Below are positions 1 through 5,812 of a stretch of 8,436 bases of DNA, in pieces (position 1 is the first letter of the stretch; every line of letters starts with the position of its first letter). Below the pieces are notes generated by a model, which saw nothing but the letters and a program-made list of their open reading frames with translations, did no database searches and was not told where the DNA came from. Source of the stretch: J054 sp051008735 (GTDB lineage: Bacteria > Pseudomonadota > Gammaproteobacteria > Steroidobacterales > GCA-2729495); contig JBPCXH010000204.1 in NCBI GenBank assembly GCA_051008735.1, forward strand, positions 1-8,436. The letters are read 5' to 3'. The translations under genes and the position numbers were made by a program.

Positions 1-1216
1 CAAAACCATCGAAATCTTTGCCGGGTGAATTGGGGTCTGTCCCTATAACCGCTTTCAGATCATCGCCGTCCGGAAACTGGCCGGCAAAGCCAAAGGTCTG
101 ATATTCACAGTACGGGTAAAGGGAGGGATTGGCCGCAATGATGTCGCCGTAAACCTGGGCAGCCGCCGGATCATCAGCCGCCAGCGGCTGATCGGGGAAC
201 CCCAGCTGGGCCGCCAGTTGCGGCGTAATTATCCGCCGCGCCCGCTCCACAATAGTTCGATCGCTGAACGCCGTCACGTTCCCGCCCCCATCCACTGTGG
301 GATCGGATTGCTGGGACACCGTATTAATAAAGTCAGTCCAGCACTGCGCCAGACCGGCATTATCGACACCGGGCACATCGTCCTTAGCCTCATCGGGTAT
401 ATCAAGAAATCTGTTGAAAGGCACAAAGGCCTGGGCGGTCGGCTTGCCTTCGTCATGCGTGTACTCGGCCCGGAAATTCAGCGTCAGTCCGTTATCGAAG
501 GCTGAACGGGTGCTCATGGACACACCAAAGCCTTCTTCGTCGGCCAAGCTATTGCCCGTCGTCTTGTTGTCGTAGAAGCCTTCTTCGTCCCAGATCGAAC
601 CATTAAAGCGTACGCCCAGGGCCTCACCCAGAATGGGGAAACTCACGCCGCCGTTCAGGCTGTACTGGTCCTGATCGTTTACATCGACCGAGATATCTGA
701 CTCGAAGGTCTCAGCAGGCTTTTTGGTGATGTACTGAATGGCGCCGGCGAATGCCGAGCGGCCGTAGAGTGCGTTCTGCGGGCCCTTCACCACTTCGATG
801 CGCTCAATGTCGAGCAAGCGCTGATTAACCAGCAATGAACCACCTGAACTGACTACCGCTTCACTGGACAAGTCAATTCCGTCCACGAGGACTGCAACGT
901 TCTGACGACCTCGCGTTGGCGCCAGACCGCGGATGGTTATGCGGGTATCACTCTGGGCAAAAGATTCATCGAATTGAACACTGGGTGAAAATTGCGCCAG
1001 ATCGGAAATATTGCGAATACCCTTGCGCTCGATTTCCTCCTGACTGATGGCATCAATACTGATGGGCACATCCTGCAGGTTTTCTGTCGTCTTGCGGGCC
1101 GTGACAACGATATCTTCGATCTGAGCCAGTGCCGGCACTGAACAAAGCCCGGCCAGGACCAATAACACGCCCGAGACACCTGCCCGTCTCCAAGACAACA
1201 CATTGGATCGAATCAC
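1..1216 (-). CDS. TonB-dependent outer-membrane receptor (N-terminal part, cut by window edge)
   Basis: A TonB-dependent receptor imports a bulky ligand (siderophore, glycan, vitamin or lipid-like compound) through the outer membrane using TonB/ExbBD energy; the ligand here cannot be told. Reading the minus strand from a GTG at 1216 gives 405 codons with no stop before the left edge. Residues 1-31 form a signal peptide: a basic stretch (WRR at 9-11), a hydrophobic core and an ALA-Q cleavage site. A TonB-box-like IEDIVVTARK follows at 33-42. The plug domain runs from about 43 to 168, with IRGL at 95-98 and the typical plug end VVKGPQNALYGRSAFAG at 142-158, then ITKKP. Barrel strands begin near 170. 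The GTG start is chosen because GGAAGG lies 6 nt upstream and the complete signal peptide follows; a TTG at 1219 or a GTG at 1201 are alternatives. The family is certain; the start is likely. No regulator or TonB gene lies beside it in the window. Confidence 0.93.
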   Translation of the reverse strand, partial: MIRSNVLSWRRAGVSGVLLVLAGLCSVPALAQIEDIVVTARKTTENLQDVPISIDAISQEEIERKGIRNISDLAQFSPSVQFDESFAQSDTRITIRGLAPTRGRQNVAVLVDGIDLSSEAVVSSGGSLLVNQRLLDIERIEVVKGPQNALYGRSAFAGAIQYITKKPAETFESDISVDVNDQDQYSLNGGVSFPILGEALGVRFNGSIWDEEGFYDNKTTGNSLADEEGFGVSMSTRSAFDNGLTLNFRAEYTHDEGKPTAQAFVPFNRFLDIPDEAKDDVPGVDNAGLAQCWTDFINTVSQQSDPTVDGGGNVTAFSDRTIVERARRIITPQLAAQLGFPDQPLAADDPAAAQVYGDIIAANPSLYPYCEYQTFGFAGQFPDGDDLKAVIGTDPNSPGKDFDGF

Positions 1217-1269
1217 CAAGAGCCTTCCCCCTGCCCCCGGACGCCTGAGCGCCACTAATTTTTCAATAG

Positions 1270-1285
1270 GTCATAAGACTATGAC
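1270..1285. promoter_or_regulatory. Palindrome GTCATA-N4-TATGAC, candidate operator for the receptor gene
   Basis: A perfect inverted repeat, arms GTCATA and TATGAC around AGAC, lies 54-69 bases upstream of the receptor's GTG. Size, symmetry and position fit the binding site of a dimeric repressor or activator. The surrounding bases are locally AT-rich (1256-1292), as expected of a promoter. No regulator gene is in view, so the operator role is inference. Confidence 0.35.
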
Positions 1286-1329
1286 ATTTACGAATGGCCT
1301 GCCAAGCACCCGCGCAGCCTGCTTTTGCG

Positions 1330-1348
1330 CTGACCGATGCCCGGTCAG
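1330..1348. repeat. Inverted repeat CTGACCG-N5-CGGTCAG
   Basis: Perfect 7-base arms flank ATGCC, 114-132 bases upstream of the receptor start. There is no T-run after it in either direction, so it is not an intrinsic terminator. It could be a second protein-binding site or a chance palindrome in GC-rich DNA. Confidence 0.3.
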
Positions 1349-1619
1349 AAACCCGCGCGAGTGCAATGTGGACGTGGCTGCAGTAACTTGCTCGATCCAG
1401 GCAGGCGCCGATCGGCGCGCCGGAATTTTCAATGGCGCGGAAACTGAGCCATGCTCATTGGCACGCGCCTGACAGCGCCACCACTGCCAAGTCTGTCAGA
1501 TAGCCCGGGTAGCCTGCGCAGGCAAGATAGATCATCCTGAGCCAGCCGTCTGAACCCAGGTCCCCTGTTGGGATGGAAGGCAGGCAGCCCCGCCAAAACA
1601 GGGTCAATGTCACGTTACG

Positions 1620-2303
1620 ATGAATAAAGGAAAATTCTTGCTACTGGCGACGGTGCTGGTACTCGTTGCAGTGTTCTTCTGGCTCGACCTGACCCGCTAC
1701 CTCTCCCTGGAAGCCGTTCAGACCCGGCAGCAGGATCTGTCTGCATTCGTGGCGGACCAGCAGCTGCTGGCAATCAGCAGTTTCTTCATCATTTATGTGG
1801 CCGTGACGGCCCTGAGCATTCCGGGCGCAGCGGTCATGACCCTGGCGGCCGGCGCCGTCTTTGGTCTGGTGGCGGGCACTATCCTGGTGTCCTTCGCCAG
1901 CAGCATCGGCGCGACCCTGGCTTTTCTGCTCTCGCGGTTTTTGCTGCGGGACTACGTGGAACAAAAATTCGGTGCCACGGCTGAAAAAATCAATGCCGGC
2001 ATAGAAACTGAGGGCGCCTATTACCTGTTTAGCCTGCGCCTGGTGCCCTTGTTTCCCTTCTTTGTGATCAACCTGGCCATGGGCCTGACCCGGCTACGCA
2101 CGCCGACCTTTTATTGGGTCAGCCAGCTGGGCATGCTGGCAGGAACCCTTGTGTACGTGAATGCCGGTACTCAGCTGGGACAGATCAAGAGTACGGGCGA
2201 TATCCTGTCACCGGCCCTGCTGGGTTCCTTTGCCCTGCTCGGCCTGTTTCCGCTACTGGCCAAAAAATCCATGGAGTTACTGCGACGTGTCCGAAACCAC
2301 TGA
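1620..2303 (+). CDS. TVP38/TMEM64-family inner-membrane protein (SNARE-associated/VTT domain)
   Basis: This 227-residue protein is almost entirely hydrophobic. There is one N-terminal membrane segment (about 5-23), then the family's core at about 50-185. That core has a GAAVMTLAAGAVFG-type re-entrant/membrane segment (69-82), a second segment to about 105, the conserved FSLRLVPLFPFFVINLAMG block (137-155) with its R-x-x-P-x-x-PF pattern, and a final segment near 198-214. The C-terminus (KKSMELLRRVRN) is basic and so probably cytoplasmic. TVP38/TMEM64 proteins are relatives of DedA; some DedA-superfamily members move lipids across membranes, but the role of this one is unknown. The ATG at 1620 has only a weak AGGG 16 nt upstream. 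Its 3' end overlaps the oxidoreductase start by 17 nt in another frame, so the two are translated together. Relatives of these two proteins exist as one fused polypeptide, which supports a joint function. Confidence 0.88.
   Translation: MNKGKFLLLATVLVLVAVFFWLDLTRYLSLEAVQTRQQDLSAFVADQQLLAISSFFIIYVAVTALSIPGAAVMTLAAGAVFGLVAGTILVSFASSIGATLAFLLSRFLLRDYVEQKFGATAEKINAGIETEGAYYLFSLRLVPLFPFFVINLAMGLTRLRTPTFYWVSQLGMLAGTLVYVNAGTQLGQIKSTGDILSPALLGSFALLGLFPLLAKKSMELLRRVRNH
2273..2289 (+). promoter_or_regulatory. Ribosome-binding site and GTG start of the oxidoreductase inside the upstream gene
   Basis: GGAG at 2273-2276 followed after 10 nt by GTG (2287-2289) lies within the last 11 codons of the TVP38-type gene. 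It decides the start of the oxidoreductase and implies translational coupling. The oxidoreductase frame is +1 relative to the membrane gene, so a fused product would need a +1 shift. Confidence 0.6.
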
Positions 2304-3750
2304 CAGGCCACCCAAAAAGTTCGATACCAACCTTGTCGTCATTGGTGCAGGTTCGGCAGGCCTGGTCACGGCTTATGTGGCGGCTGCCGCCAAGGCAAAA
2401 GTCACCCTGGTCGAACGCGAAAAAATGGGGGGTGACTGCCTGAACACAGGCTGCGTACCCAGCAAGGCGATCATTCGATCCGCGCGCATTGCCTCTTATA
2501 TAGAGCGCTCGCGGGAATATGGCCTGGTAGCGGGACCACTGCAGGTGGATTTCCCCAAAGTCATGCAGCGCGTGCGTGACGTGGTGAGCCGCATTGAGCC
2601 GCATGATTCCGTTGAACGGTATACGCAGCTCGGGGTTGATTGCCTGAGGGGTTCGGCCCGGATCACGTCGCCCTGGACAGTGGAGGTCGAGGGCCAAACC
2701 CTGACCACGCGCAGTATCGTAATTGCCACCGGCGGACGACCTCTCATTCCGTCGATCCCCGGTCTTGAACAAATCAACTATCTGACTTCGGACACTATCT
2801 GGCAACTGGAACGCCTGCCACAAAGACTGCTAGTCCTGGGCGGCGGGCCGATTGGCTGCGAACTGGCCCAGGCCTTCCGTCGGCTGGGCAGCGAGGTCAC
2901 CCTGGTTGAAATGGCTCCCCGGCTCCTGAACCGGGAGGACCCCGACACCTCAGCGGCCGTGGCAGCTCGTTTTATTGAGGAAGGCATCCAGCTGCTCACC
3001 GGGCACAAGGCCGAGGCCTTCGAGAATGACGGTACCACTGCTGCCGTTTTATGCACGGGCGAAAACGGCACACAACGGGTCGTCTTCGATGAAGTCCTGG
3101 TTGCTGTCGGTCGGCGGGCCAATACAGACGGGCTTGAACTGGCCAATGCCGGGCTAGAGCTCAATCGCAACGGCACCGTGCCCGTGAACGAGTACCTGCA
3201 GACTTCGCAGCCCCACATCCTGGCCTGTGGCGATGTGACCGGGCCCTACCAGTTAACGCACGCGGCCGGCTTCCAGGGCTGGTACTGCGCCATGAACGCA
3301 CTGTTCGGGCACATCAAGCGCTTTAAGGTGGACTACACCGTGATGCCCTGGGCTGTGTTCACGGACCCGGAGGTGGCGCGGGTGGGGCTGACGGCTGACG
3401 AAGCCCAGGCGGCGGGTATCAAGCATGAAATTACCGAATACGGCATCGACGATCTGGACCGGGCCATCGCAGACAGCGAAGCCACTGGCTTCGTAAAAAT
3501 CGTGACCAAAAAAGGCAGCGACCGCATTCTCGGTGCCACGGTCGTCGGTCACCACGCTGCGGAACTGATCACCGAGTACGTCACAGCCATGAAGTACGGC
3601 ATGGGACTGCGCAAGATTCTGAATACCATTCACATCTACCCGACCCTGGCCGAGGCCAATCGCTATGCGGCGGGCAACTGGCAGAAGGCACGCATCTCAC
3701 CGCTGGCGCTGAGCATCGCCGAGCGCTTCCACCGCTGGCGGCGGGGCTAA
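2287..3750 (+). CDS. FAD-dependent pyridine nucleotide-disulfide oxidoreductase (mercuric-reductase-like)
   Basis: This 487-residue flavoprotein is of the dihydrolipoamide dehydrogenase/glutathione reductase/mercuric reductase class. FAD is bound by VVIGAGSAG (17-25), the redox-active disulfide sits in GGDCLNTGCVPSK (Cys51 and Cys56), ATGG is at 147-150, and the NAD(P) fold is LGGGPIGCELAQAF (184-197). The second strand of that fold ends in Glu208, which usually favours NADH. ACGDVTGP at 313-320 closes the FAD site and the dimer domain runs from about 350 to the end. The catalytic His-x-x-x-x-Glu site of the disulfide reductases is altered: HIYPTLAE (449-456) has Tyr451 where lipoamide and glutathione reductases have His. 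The vicinal Cys pair at the C-terminus and the N-terminal metal-binding domain of true MerA are absent, so Hg(II) reduction should not be assumed. The GTG at 2287 is chosen because GGAG lies 10 nt upstream and the FAD motif follows at the usual distance; the open frame extends upstream to an ATG at 2161, but there it reads the membrane gene out of frame. Confidence 0.92.
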   Translation: MSETTDRPPKKFDTNLVVIGAGSAGLVTAYVAAAAKAKVTLVEREKMGGDCLNTGCVPSKAIIRSARIASYIERSREYGLVAGPLQVDFPKVMQRVRDVVSRIEPHDSVERYTQLGVDCLRGSARITSPWTVEVEGQTLTTRSIVIATGGRPLIPSIPGLEQINYLTSDTIWQLERLPQRLLVLGGGPIGCELAQAFRRLGSEVTLVEMAPRLLNREDPDTSAAVAARFIEEGIQLLTGHKAEAFENDGTTAAVLCTGENGTQRVVFDEVLVAVGRRANTDGLELANAGLELNRNGTVPVNEYLQTSQPHILACGDVTGPYQLTHAAGFQGWYCAMNALFGHIKRFKVDYTVMPWAVFTDPEVARVGLTADEAQAAGIKHEITEYGIDDLDRAIADSEATGFVKIVTKKGSDRILGATVVGHHAAELITEYVTAMKYGMGLRKILNTIHIYPTLAEANRYAAGNWQKARISPLALSIAERFHRWRRG

Positions 3751-3869
3751 TTGGGAACAGTCTGCTCAAGATAGCTCAAGCGCTTTAGTTGCCGGCGTTG
3801 CGGCTGATGCAATTCACTGGCCAGGCCCGCGCAATGCGTGATCCGCCCGGGCAAAACATCCAGGCAAAG
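3751..3869. other. Short non-coding 3' region after the oxidoreductase
   Basis: No gene is seen here. The only pattern is a direct repeat GCTCAAG-ATA-GCTCAAG at 3764-3780 with a 10-base period, directly followed by the palindrome AAGCGCTT (3778-3785). It sits just after the oxidoreductase stop codon and before the terminator; its meaning is unknown. Confidence 0.4.
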
Positions 3870-3903
3870 AAAAAGCCCGCTGGCTTTCGCCGGCGGGCTT
3901 TTT
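3870..3903. terminator. Bidirectional rho-independent terminator
   Basis: A 10-base-pair stem (GCCCGCTGGC at 3875-3884 with GCCGGCGGGC at 3889-3898, one G-T wobble) closes a TTTC loop. It is flanked by AAAAA on the left (3870-3874) and TTTTT on the right (3899-3903), so it works on both strands. It lies between the convergent oxidoreductase (plus, ends 3750) and outer-membrane protein (minus, ends 3972) and should end both transcripts. Confidence 0.93.
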
Positions 3904-3971
3904 CCGAATCATCAATCCGTTTAAGCCTGGTTATCCGATAGGCTCAGACAGACATCAGTTCTTTAACAAGC

Positions 3972-4610
3972 TTAGTTGTTACCCAACCAGCTCTGATCGC
4001 CGAAGGAGAAGCGAACGTCAACGTCCAAGGAGTTTTCTCCGAGGTAGCGTGCGTTATCAACCTTGGCTTCAACACCGACGGAGAACAGGTCGGTGAAGCT
4101 GTAGCGACCGCCAGCAAACGGGCTGATTTCCTGACTCGAGGTCTCGTCAACTTCCAGGGCTTCAACACCCACGTTGATTTCAGCGCGATCAGTCAGCATT
4201 ACGCGGGCACCAACAGCGCCACCGTAAATGTCGCTATCGTCAAGATCATCAAGGTCGACATTACCGAAAATACCTTCCAGGTACAGATCGGCGTTGTCGC
4301 TGACACTGACGTGGCTACCGAGAGCGATTTCCCAGACGTCCAGGTCGCTGTCGATGATCTCTACGCCATTTCCATCCTCGGCTTCAACGTTACCGGCGGT
4401 GTATTCACCGGAAAGATGCATGATGTTGAACAATGCAACACTGCCTTCAATACCGAAGCGGTAGTTGCCGGTTTCTTCACCGTCCGAAGGACTTTCGGCG
4501 AGACCGCCTTTCAGGCCAACGAAGGTCCAGGAAGGCTGGTCGGCCATCGCGGCACCGGATACAGCCAAGGCAGCACTGGCCAAGGCAATTTTCAATTTAC
4601 TGTGGTTCAT
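3972..4610 (-). CDS. Small outer-membrane beta-barrel protein (OmpA/OmpW-size barrel)
   Basis: This 212-residue exported protein starts with a 23-residue signal peptide (MNHSKLK, a small hydrophobic core, then AMA-DQ at the cleavage site). The mature part of about 189 residues has alternating amphipathic strands with turns rich in Asp, Glu, Gly and Asn: WTFVGLKGGL (28-37), YRFGIEGSVALF (50-61), then VWEIALGSHVSVS, ADLYLEGIFGNV and so on. The length fits an eight-stranded barrel like the outer membrane beta-barrel families. The protein is very acidic (runs such as DLDDLDDSD) and has no cysteine. The last strand, LDVDVRFSF, ends in the usual aromatic beta-signal but is followed by nine more residues (GDQSWLGNN), which is uncommon. 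The start is supported by AGGGG (4619-4623) 8 nt upstream. It is monocistronic between the terminator and the divergent region. The specific role is unknown; a porin-like or structural/adhesion role is possible. Confidence 0.85.
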   Translation of the reverse strand: MNHSKLKIALASAALAVSGAAMADQPSWTFVGLKGGLAESPSDGEETGNYRFGIEGSVALFNIMHLSGEYTAGNVEAEDGNGVEIIDSDLDVWEIALGSHVSVSDNADLYLEGIFGNVDLDDLDDSDIYGGAVGARVMLTDRAEINVGVEALEVDETSSQEISPFAGGRYSFTDLFSVGVEAKVDNARYLGENSLDVDVRFSFGDQSWLGNN

Positions 4611-4718
4611 AGTTGAAACCCCTAATTTAAATCGTAAGAAAACAACGTTGATTTACTCGTCCAGCCCCGCCCCTAAAGATGGCCCTGTTCAAGTGGAGCG
4701 GGACTTTAGCAACATGTG

Positions 4719-4742
4719 ACAAAAATCGCCACCGATTTTTGT
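4719..4742. repeat. Perfect 10-base inverted repeat in the barrel-protein leader
   Basis: Arms ACAAAAATCG (4719-4728) and CGATTTTTGT (4733-4742) flank CCAC. It lies 109-132 bases upstream of the barrel-protein ATG, downstream of the candidate minus promoter, so the RNA leader could fold here. The stem is mostly A-U, so a terminator is unlikely; an operator or a leader structure is more plausible. Confidence 0.5.
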
Positions 4743-4766
4743 TAATTCTCATAAAAAAACTATAAG
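4739..4766 (+). promoter_or_regulatory. Candidate sigma-70 promoter for the ABC export operon
   Basis: TTGTTA (4739-4744, 4 of 6 consensus), a 16-base spacer and TATAAG (4761-4766, 5 of 6) read toward the ATPase gene, about 315 bases upstream of its ATG. It overlaps the repeat cluster and faces the opposite candidate promoter. Tentative. Confidence 0.28.
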
Positions 4767-4801
4767 TTTATGTTTTTATTGTATTTATAGTTAATTTTCA
4801 T
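4741..4801. repeat. Near-identical direct repeats GTTAATTnTCAT, 49 bases apart
   Basis: GTTAATTCTCAT at 4741-4752 and GTTAATTTTCAT at 4790-4801 match at 11 of 12 positions. Between them lies an inverted pair, AACTATAA (4758-4765) and TTATAGTT (4785-4792), the latter overlapping the second copy. The repeats bracket the candidate promoters, as paired regulator sites do. Confidence 0.45.
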
Positions 4802-4806
4802 GTCCT
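4778..4806 (-). promoter_or_regulatory. Candidate sigma-70 promoter of the barrel-protein gene
   Basis: On the minus strand, AGGACA (4801-4806, 4 of 6 consensus) is followed after 17 bases by TACAAT (4778-4783, 5 of 6). Transcription would start near 4770 and give a leader of about 160 nt that contains the hairpin at 4719-4742. AT-rich DNA yields such matches by chance, so this is tentative. Confidence 0.35.
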
Positions 4807-4997
4807 TTCCTAGCCACAAAAGCCTTCAAATAACCTGGTAATTGGCCATTGTGACTAATTTGCAACACATCTGAGGCTGTCACGCTCTGAATATTCCGTC
4901 GTTTTTAGGCAACAGCCTGCCAAGCCCCGGGGCAGCGGCCGGTGGGGATGTCCCCGTGTCCGGGGGCAGGCGCCTTAGCCGCAAAGGCTTTCTGACT

Positions 4998-5014
4998 CGG
5001 GGCCGGGAGCCCCG
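4998..5014. repeat. GC-rich hairpin upstream of the ABC operon
   Basis: CGGGGC (4998-5003) and GCCCCG (5009-5014) close a CGGGA loop. It belongs to a cluster of GC-rich inverted repeats that also includes GCCCCGGGGC (4924-4933) and GGGGA-TG-TCCCC (4944-4955). No T-run follows, so this is not an intrinsic terminator; it would lie in the leader RNA if transcription starts further upstream. Confidence 0.4.
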
Positions 5015-5080
5015 CCACCCTGTTACAAGTTGTTACCGGCCGCGGGTCTATTCCACCCGCCCAGCCCGTAAAATCCGGGC

Positions 5081-5812
5081 ATGGAAGCCCAAACTGTAAG
5101 TCCGGATACCCGCCAGGGAGCAGACGGCGTCATTGTGACGCGGGCGCTGCGACGCCGATACCAGATGGGCGATACGATCATCAATGCGCTGGATAGCGTC
5201 AGCCTGCAGATACGGCCGGGCGAATACGCCGCCATCATGGGGCCCTCCGGTTCCGGCAAATCCACACTGATGAATGTCATCGGATGCCTGGACTCGCCCG
5301 ACGAGGGCGAATACTGGCTGAACGACAAGCTGGTCTCTAACCTGAAGGATCACGAGCTGGCCCGGATCCGCAATCAGGAAATCGGCTTTGTCTTCCAGAC
5401 CTTCAACCTGTTGCAACGGGCCACGGCCCTGCACAACGTGGAAGTCCCTCTTATATATTCAGGCATTAGCCGCAAGCAGCGGCAGCAGCGTGCCCTGGAA
5501 GCCCTGGAACAGGTTGGCCTGGCCGAGCGCATGCACCACCAGCCCAGTGAATTATCCGGCGGTCAGCGCCAGCGTGTTGCCGTTGCCCGTGCCCTGGTGA
5601 CACGGCCCAGCATCCTGCTGGCCGATGAGCCCACAGGTAACCTGGACTCCCACACCGCCGACGAAATCATGGCGCTGTTCGACCAGCTGCACAGAGCCGG
5701 CAACACCATTGTGCTGGTCACCCATGACCAGCAGATCGGTGACCACGCCCAGCGGGTGATTCGCATGCTGGATGGCCAGATAGAATCCGACACAAGGAAC
5801 GTGAACTCGTGA
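5081..5812 (+). CDS. ABC exporter ATPase subunit (MacB/YknY/LolD type)
   Basis: This 243-residue cytoplasmic ATPase powers the permease encoded two genes downstream. All signature elements are intact: Walker A GPSGSGKST (54-62), Q-loop FVFQTFNLL with Gln106, signature LSGGQ (158-162), Walker B ILLADEP with Asp182/Glu183, D-loop GNLDS (186-190) and H-loop His215 in LVTHD. The spacing and the sequence NVIGCLDSPDEGEYW are typical of the MacB/LolD/YknY group. In E. coli MacB this domain is fused to the permease; here it is a free subunit. The ATG at 5081 has no good Shine-Dalgarno site; a GTG at 5135 with AGGGAG 14 nt upstream is a possible shorter start, leaving Walker A untouched. The stop overlaps the next start in GTGA. 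First gene of the export operon. Confidence 0.94.
   Translation: MEAQTVSPDTRQGADGVIVTRALRRRYQMGDTIINALDSVSLQIRPGEYAAIMGPSGSGKSTLMNVIGCLDSPDEGEYWLNDKLVSNLKDHELARIRNQEIGFVFQTFNLLQRATALHNVEVPLIYSGISRKQRQQRALEALEQVGLAERMHHQPSELSGGQRQRVAVARALVTRPSILLADEPTGNLDSHTADEIMALFDQLHRAGNTIVLVTHDQQIGDHAQRVIRMLDGQIESDTRNVNS

Larger units (their letters stand above)
1217..1619. other. Divergent intergenic region without a convincing gene
   Basis: About 400 bases separate the start of the TonB-dependent receptor (minus strand) from the TVP38-type gene (plus strand). A plus-strand open frame of 89 codons (1203-1472) crosses it, but it lacks a ribosome site, resembles no family I recognise and overlaps the receptor start, so I treat it as chance. 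The region holds several perfect short palindromes (1270-1285, 1330-1348, 1405-1418, 1512-1523), listed separately where they are most plausible. I could not find a clear sigma-70 promoter for either gene. Confidence 0.6.
4611..5080. other. Divergent control region between the barrel protein and the ABC operon
   Basis: This is 470 bases without a credible gene. From 4719 to about 4800 the DNA is strikingly AT-rich against a GC-rich window, and it holds repeats, a hairpin and promoter-like elements for both strands, listed separately. From 4920 to 5045 it becomes very GC-rich with several short hairpins, ending with a TGTTAC-AAGT-TGTTAC direct repeat (5021-5036) upstream of the ATPase start. 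The layout suggests shared control of the two divergent units. Confidence 0.6.

Noticed and set aside
1405..1418. 14-base palindrome GCGCCGATCGGCGC and the 12-base GCCTGCGCAGGC at 1512
   Set aside because: Self-complementary GC-rich words are expected by chance in such DNA and have no positional support.
1203..1472. Plus-strand open frame of 89 codons in the divergent intergenic region
   Set aside because: No ribosome site, no recognisable motif, arginine/cysteine/proline-rich composition typical of an antisense or chance frame, and overlap with the receptor start.
2161..2286. Longer start of the oxidoreductase at ATG 2161 (42 extra residues)
   Set aside because: The extra stretch is the TVP38-type gene read in another frame, has no family similarity and would need a large overlap; GTG 2287 has a ribosome site and fits the FAD motif position.
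2185..2823. Minus-strand open frame of 212 codons opposite the oxidoreductase
   Set aside because: Shadow of strongly supported coding sequence on the other strand; no signature of its own.
2287..3750. Naming the oxidoreductase merA
   Set aside because: It lacks the C-terminal Cys pair and the N-terminal metal-binding domain of true mercuric reductase, and no mer genes are nearby.
4898..4920. AGGC-AACA-GCCT stem near a T-run as a terminator
   Set aside because: The stem is only 4 base pairs and the T-run lies on the wrong side for the plus strand; no upstream gene needs it.
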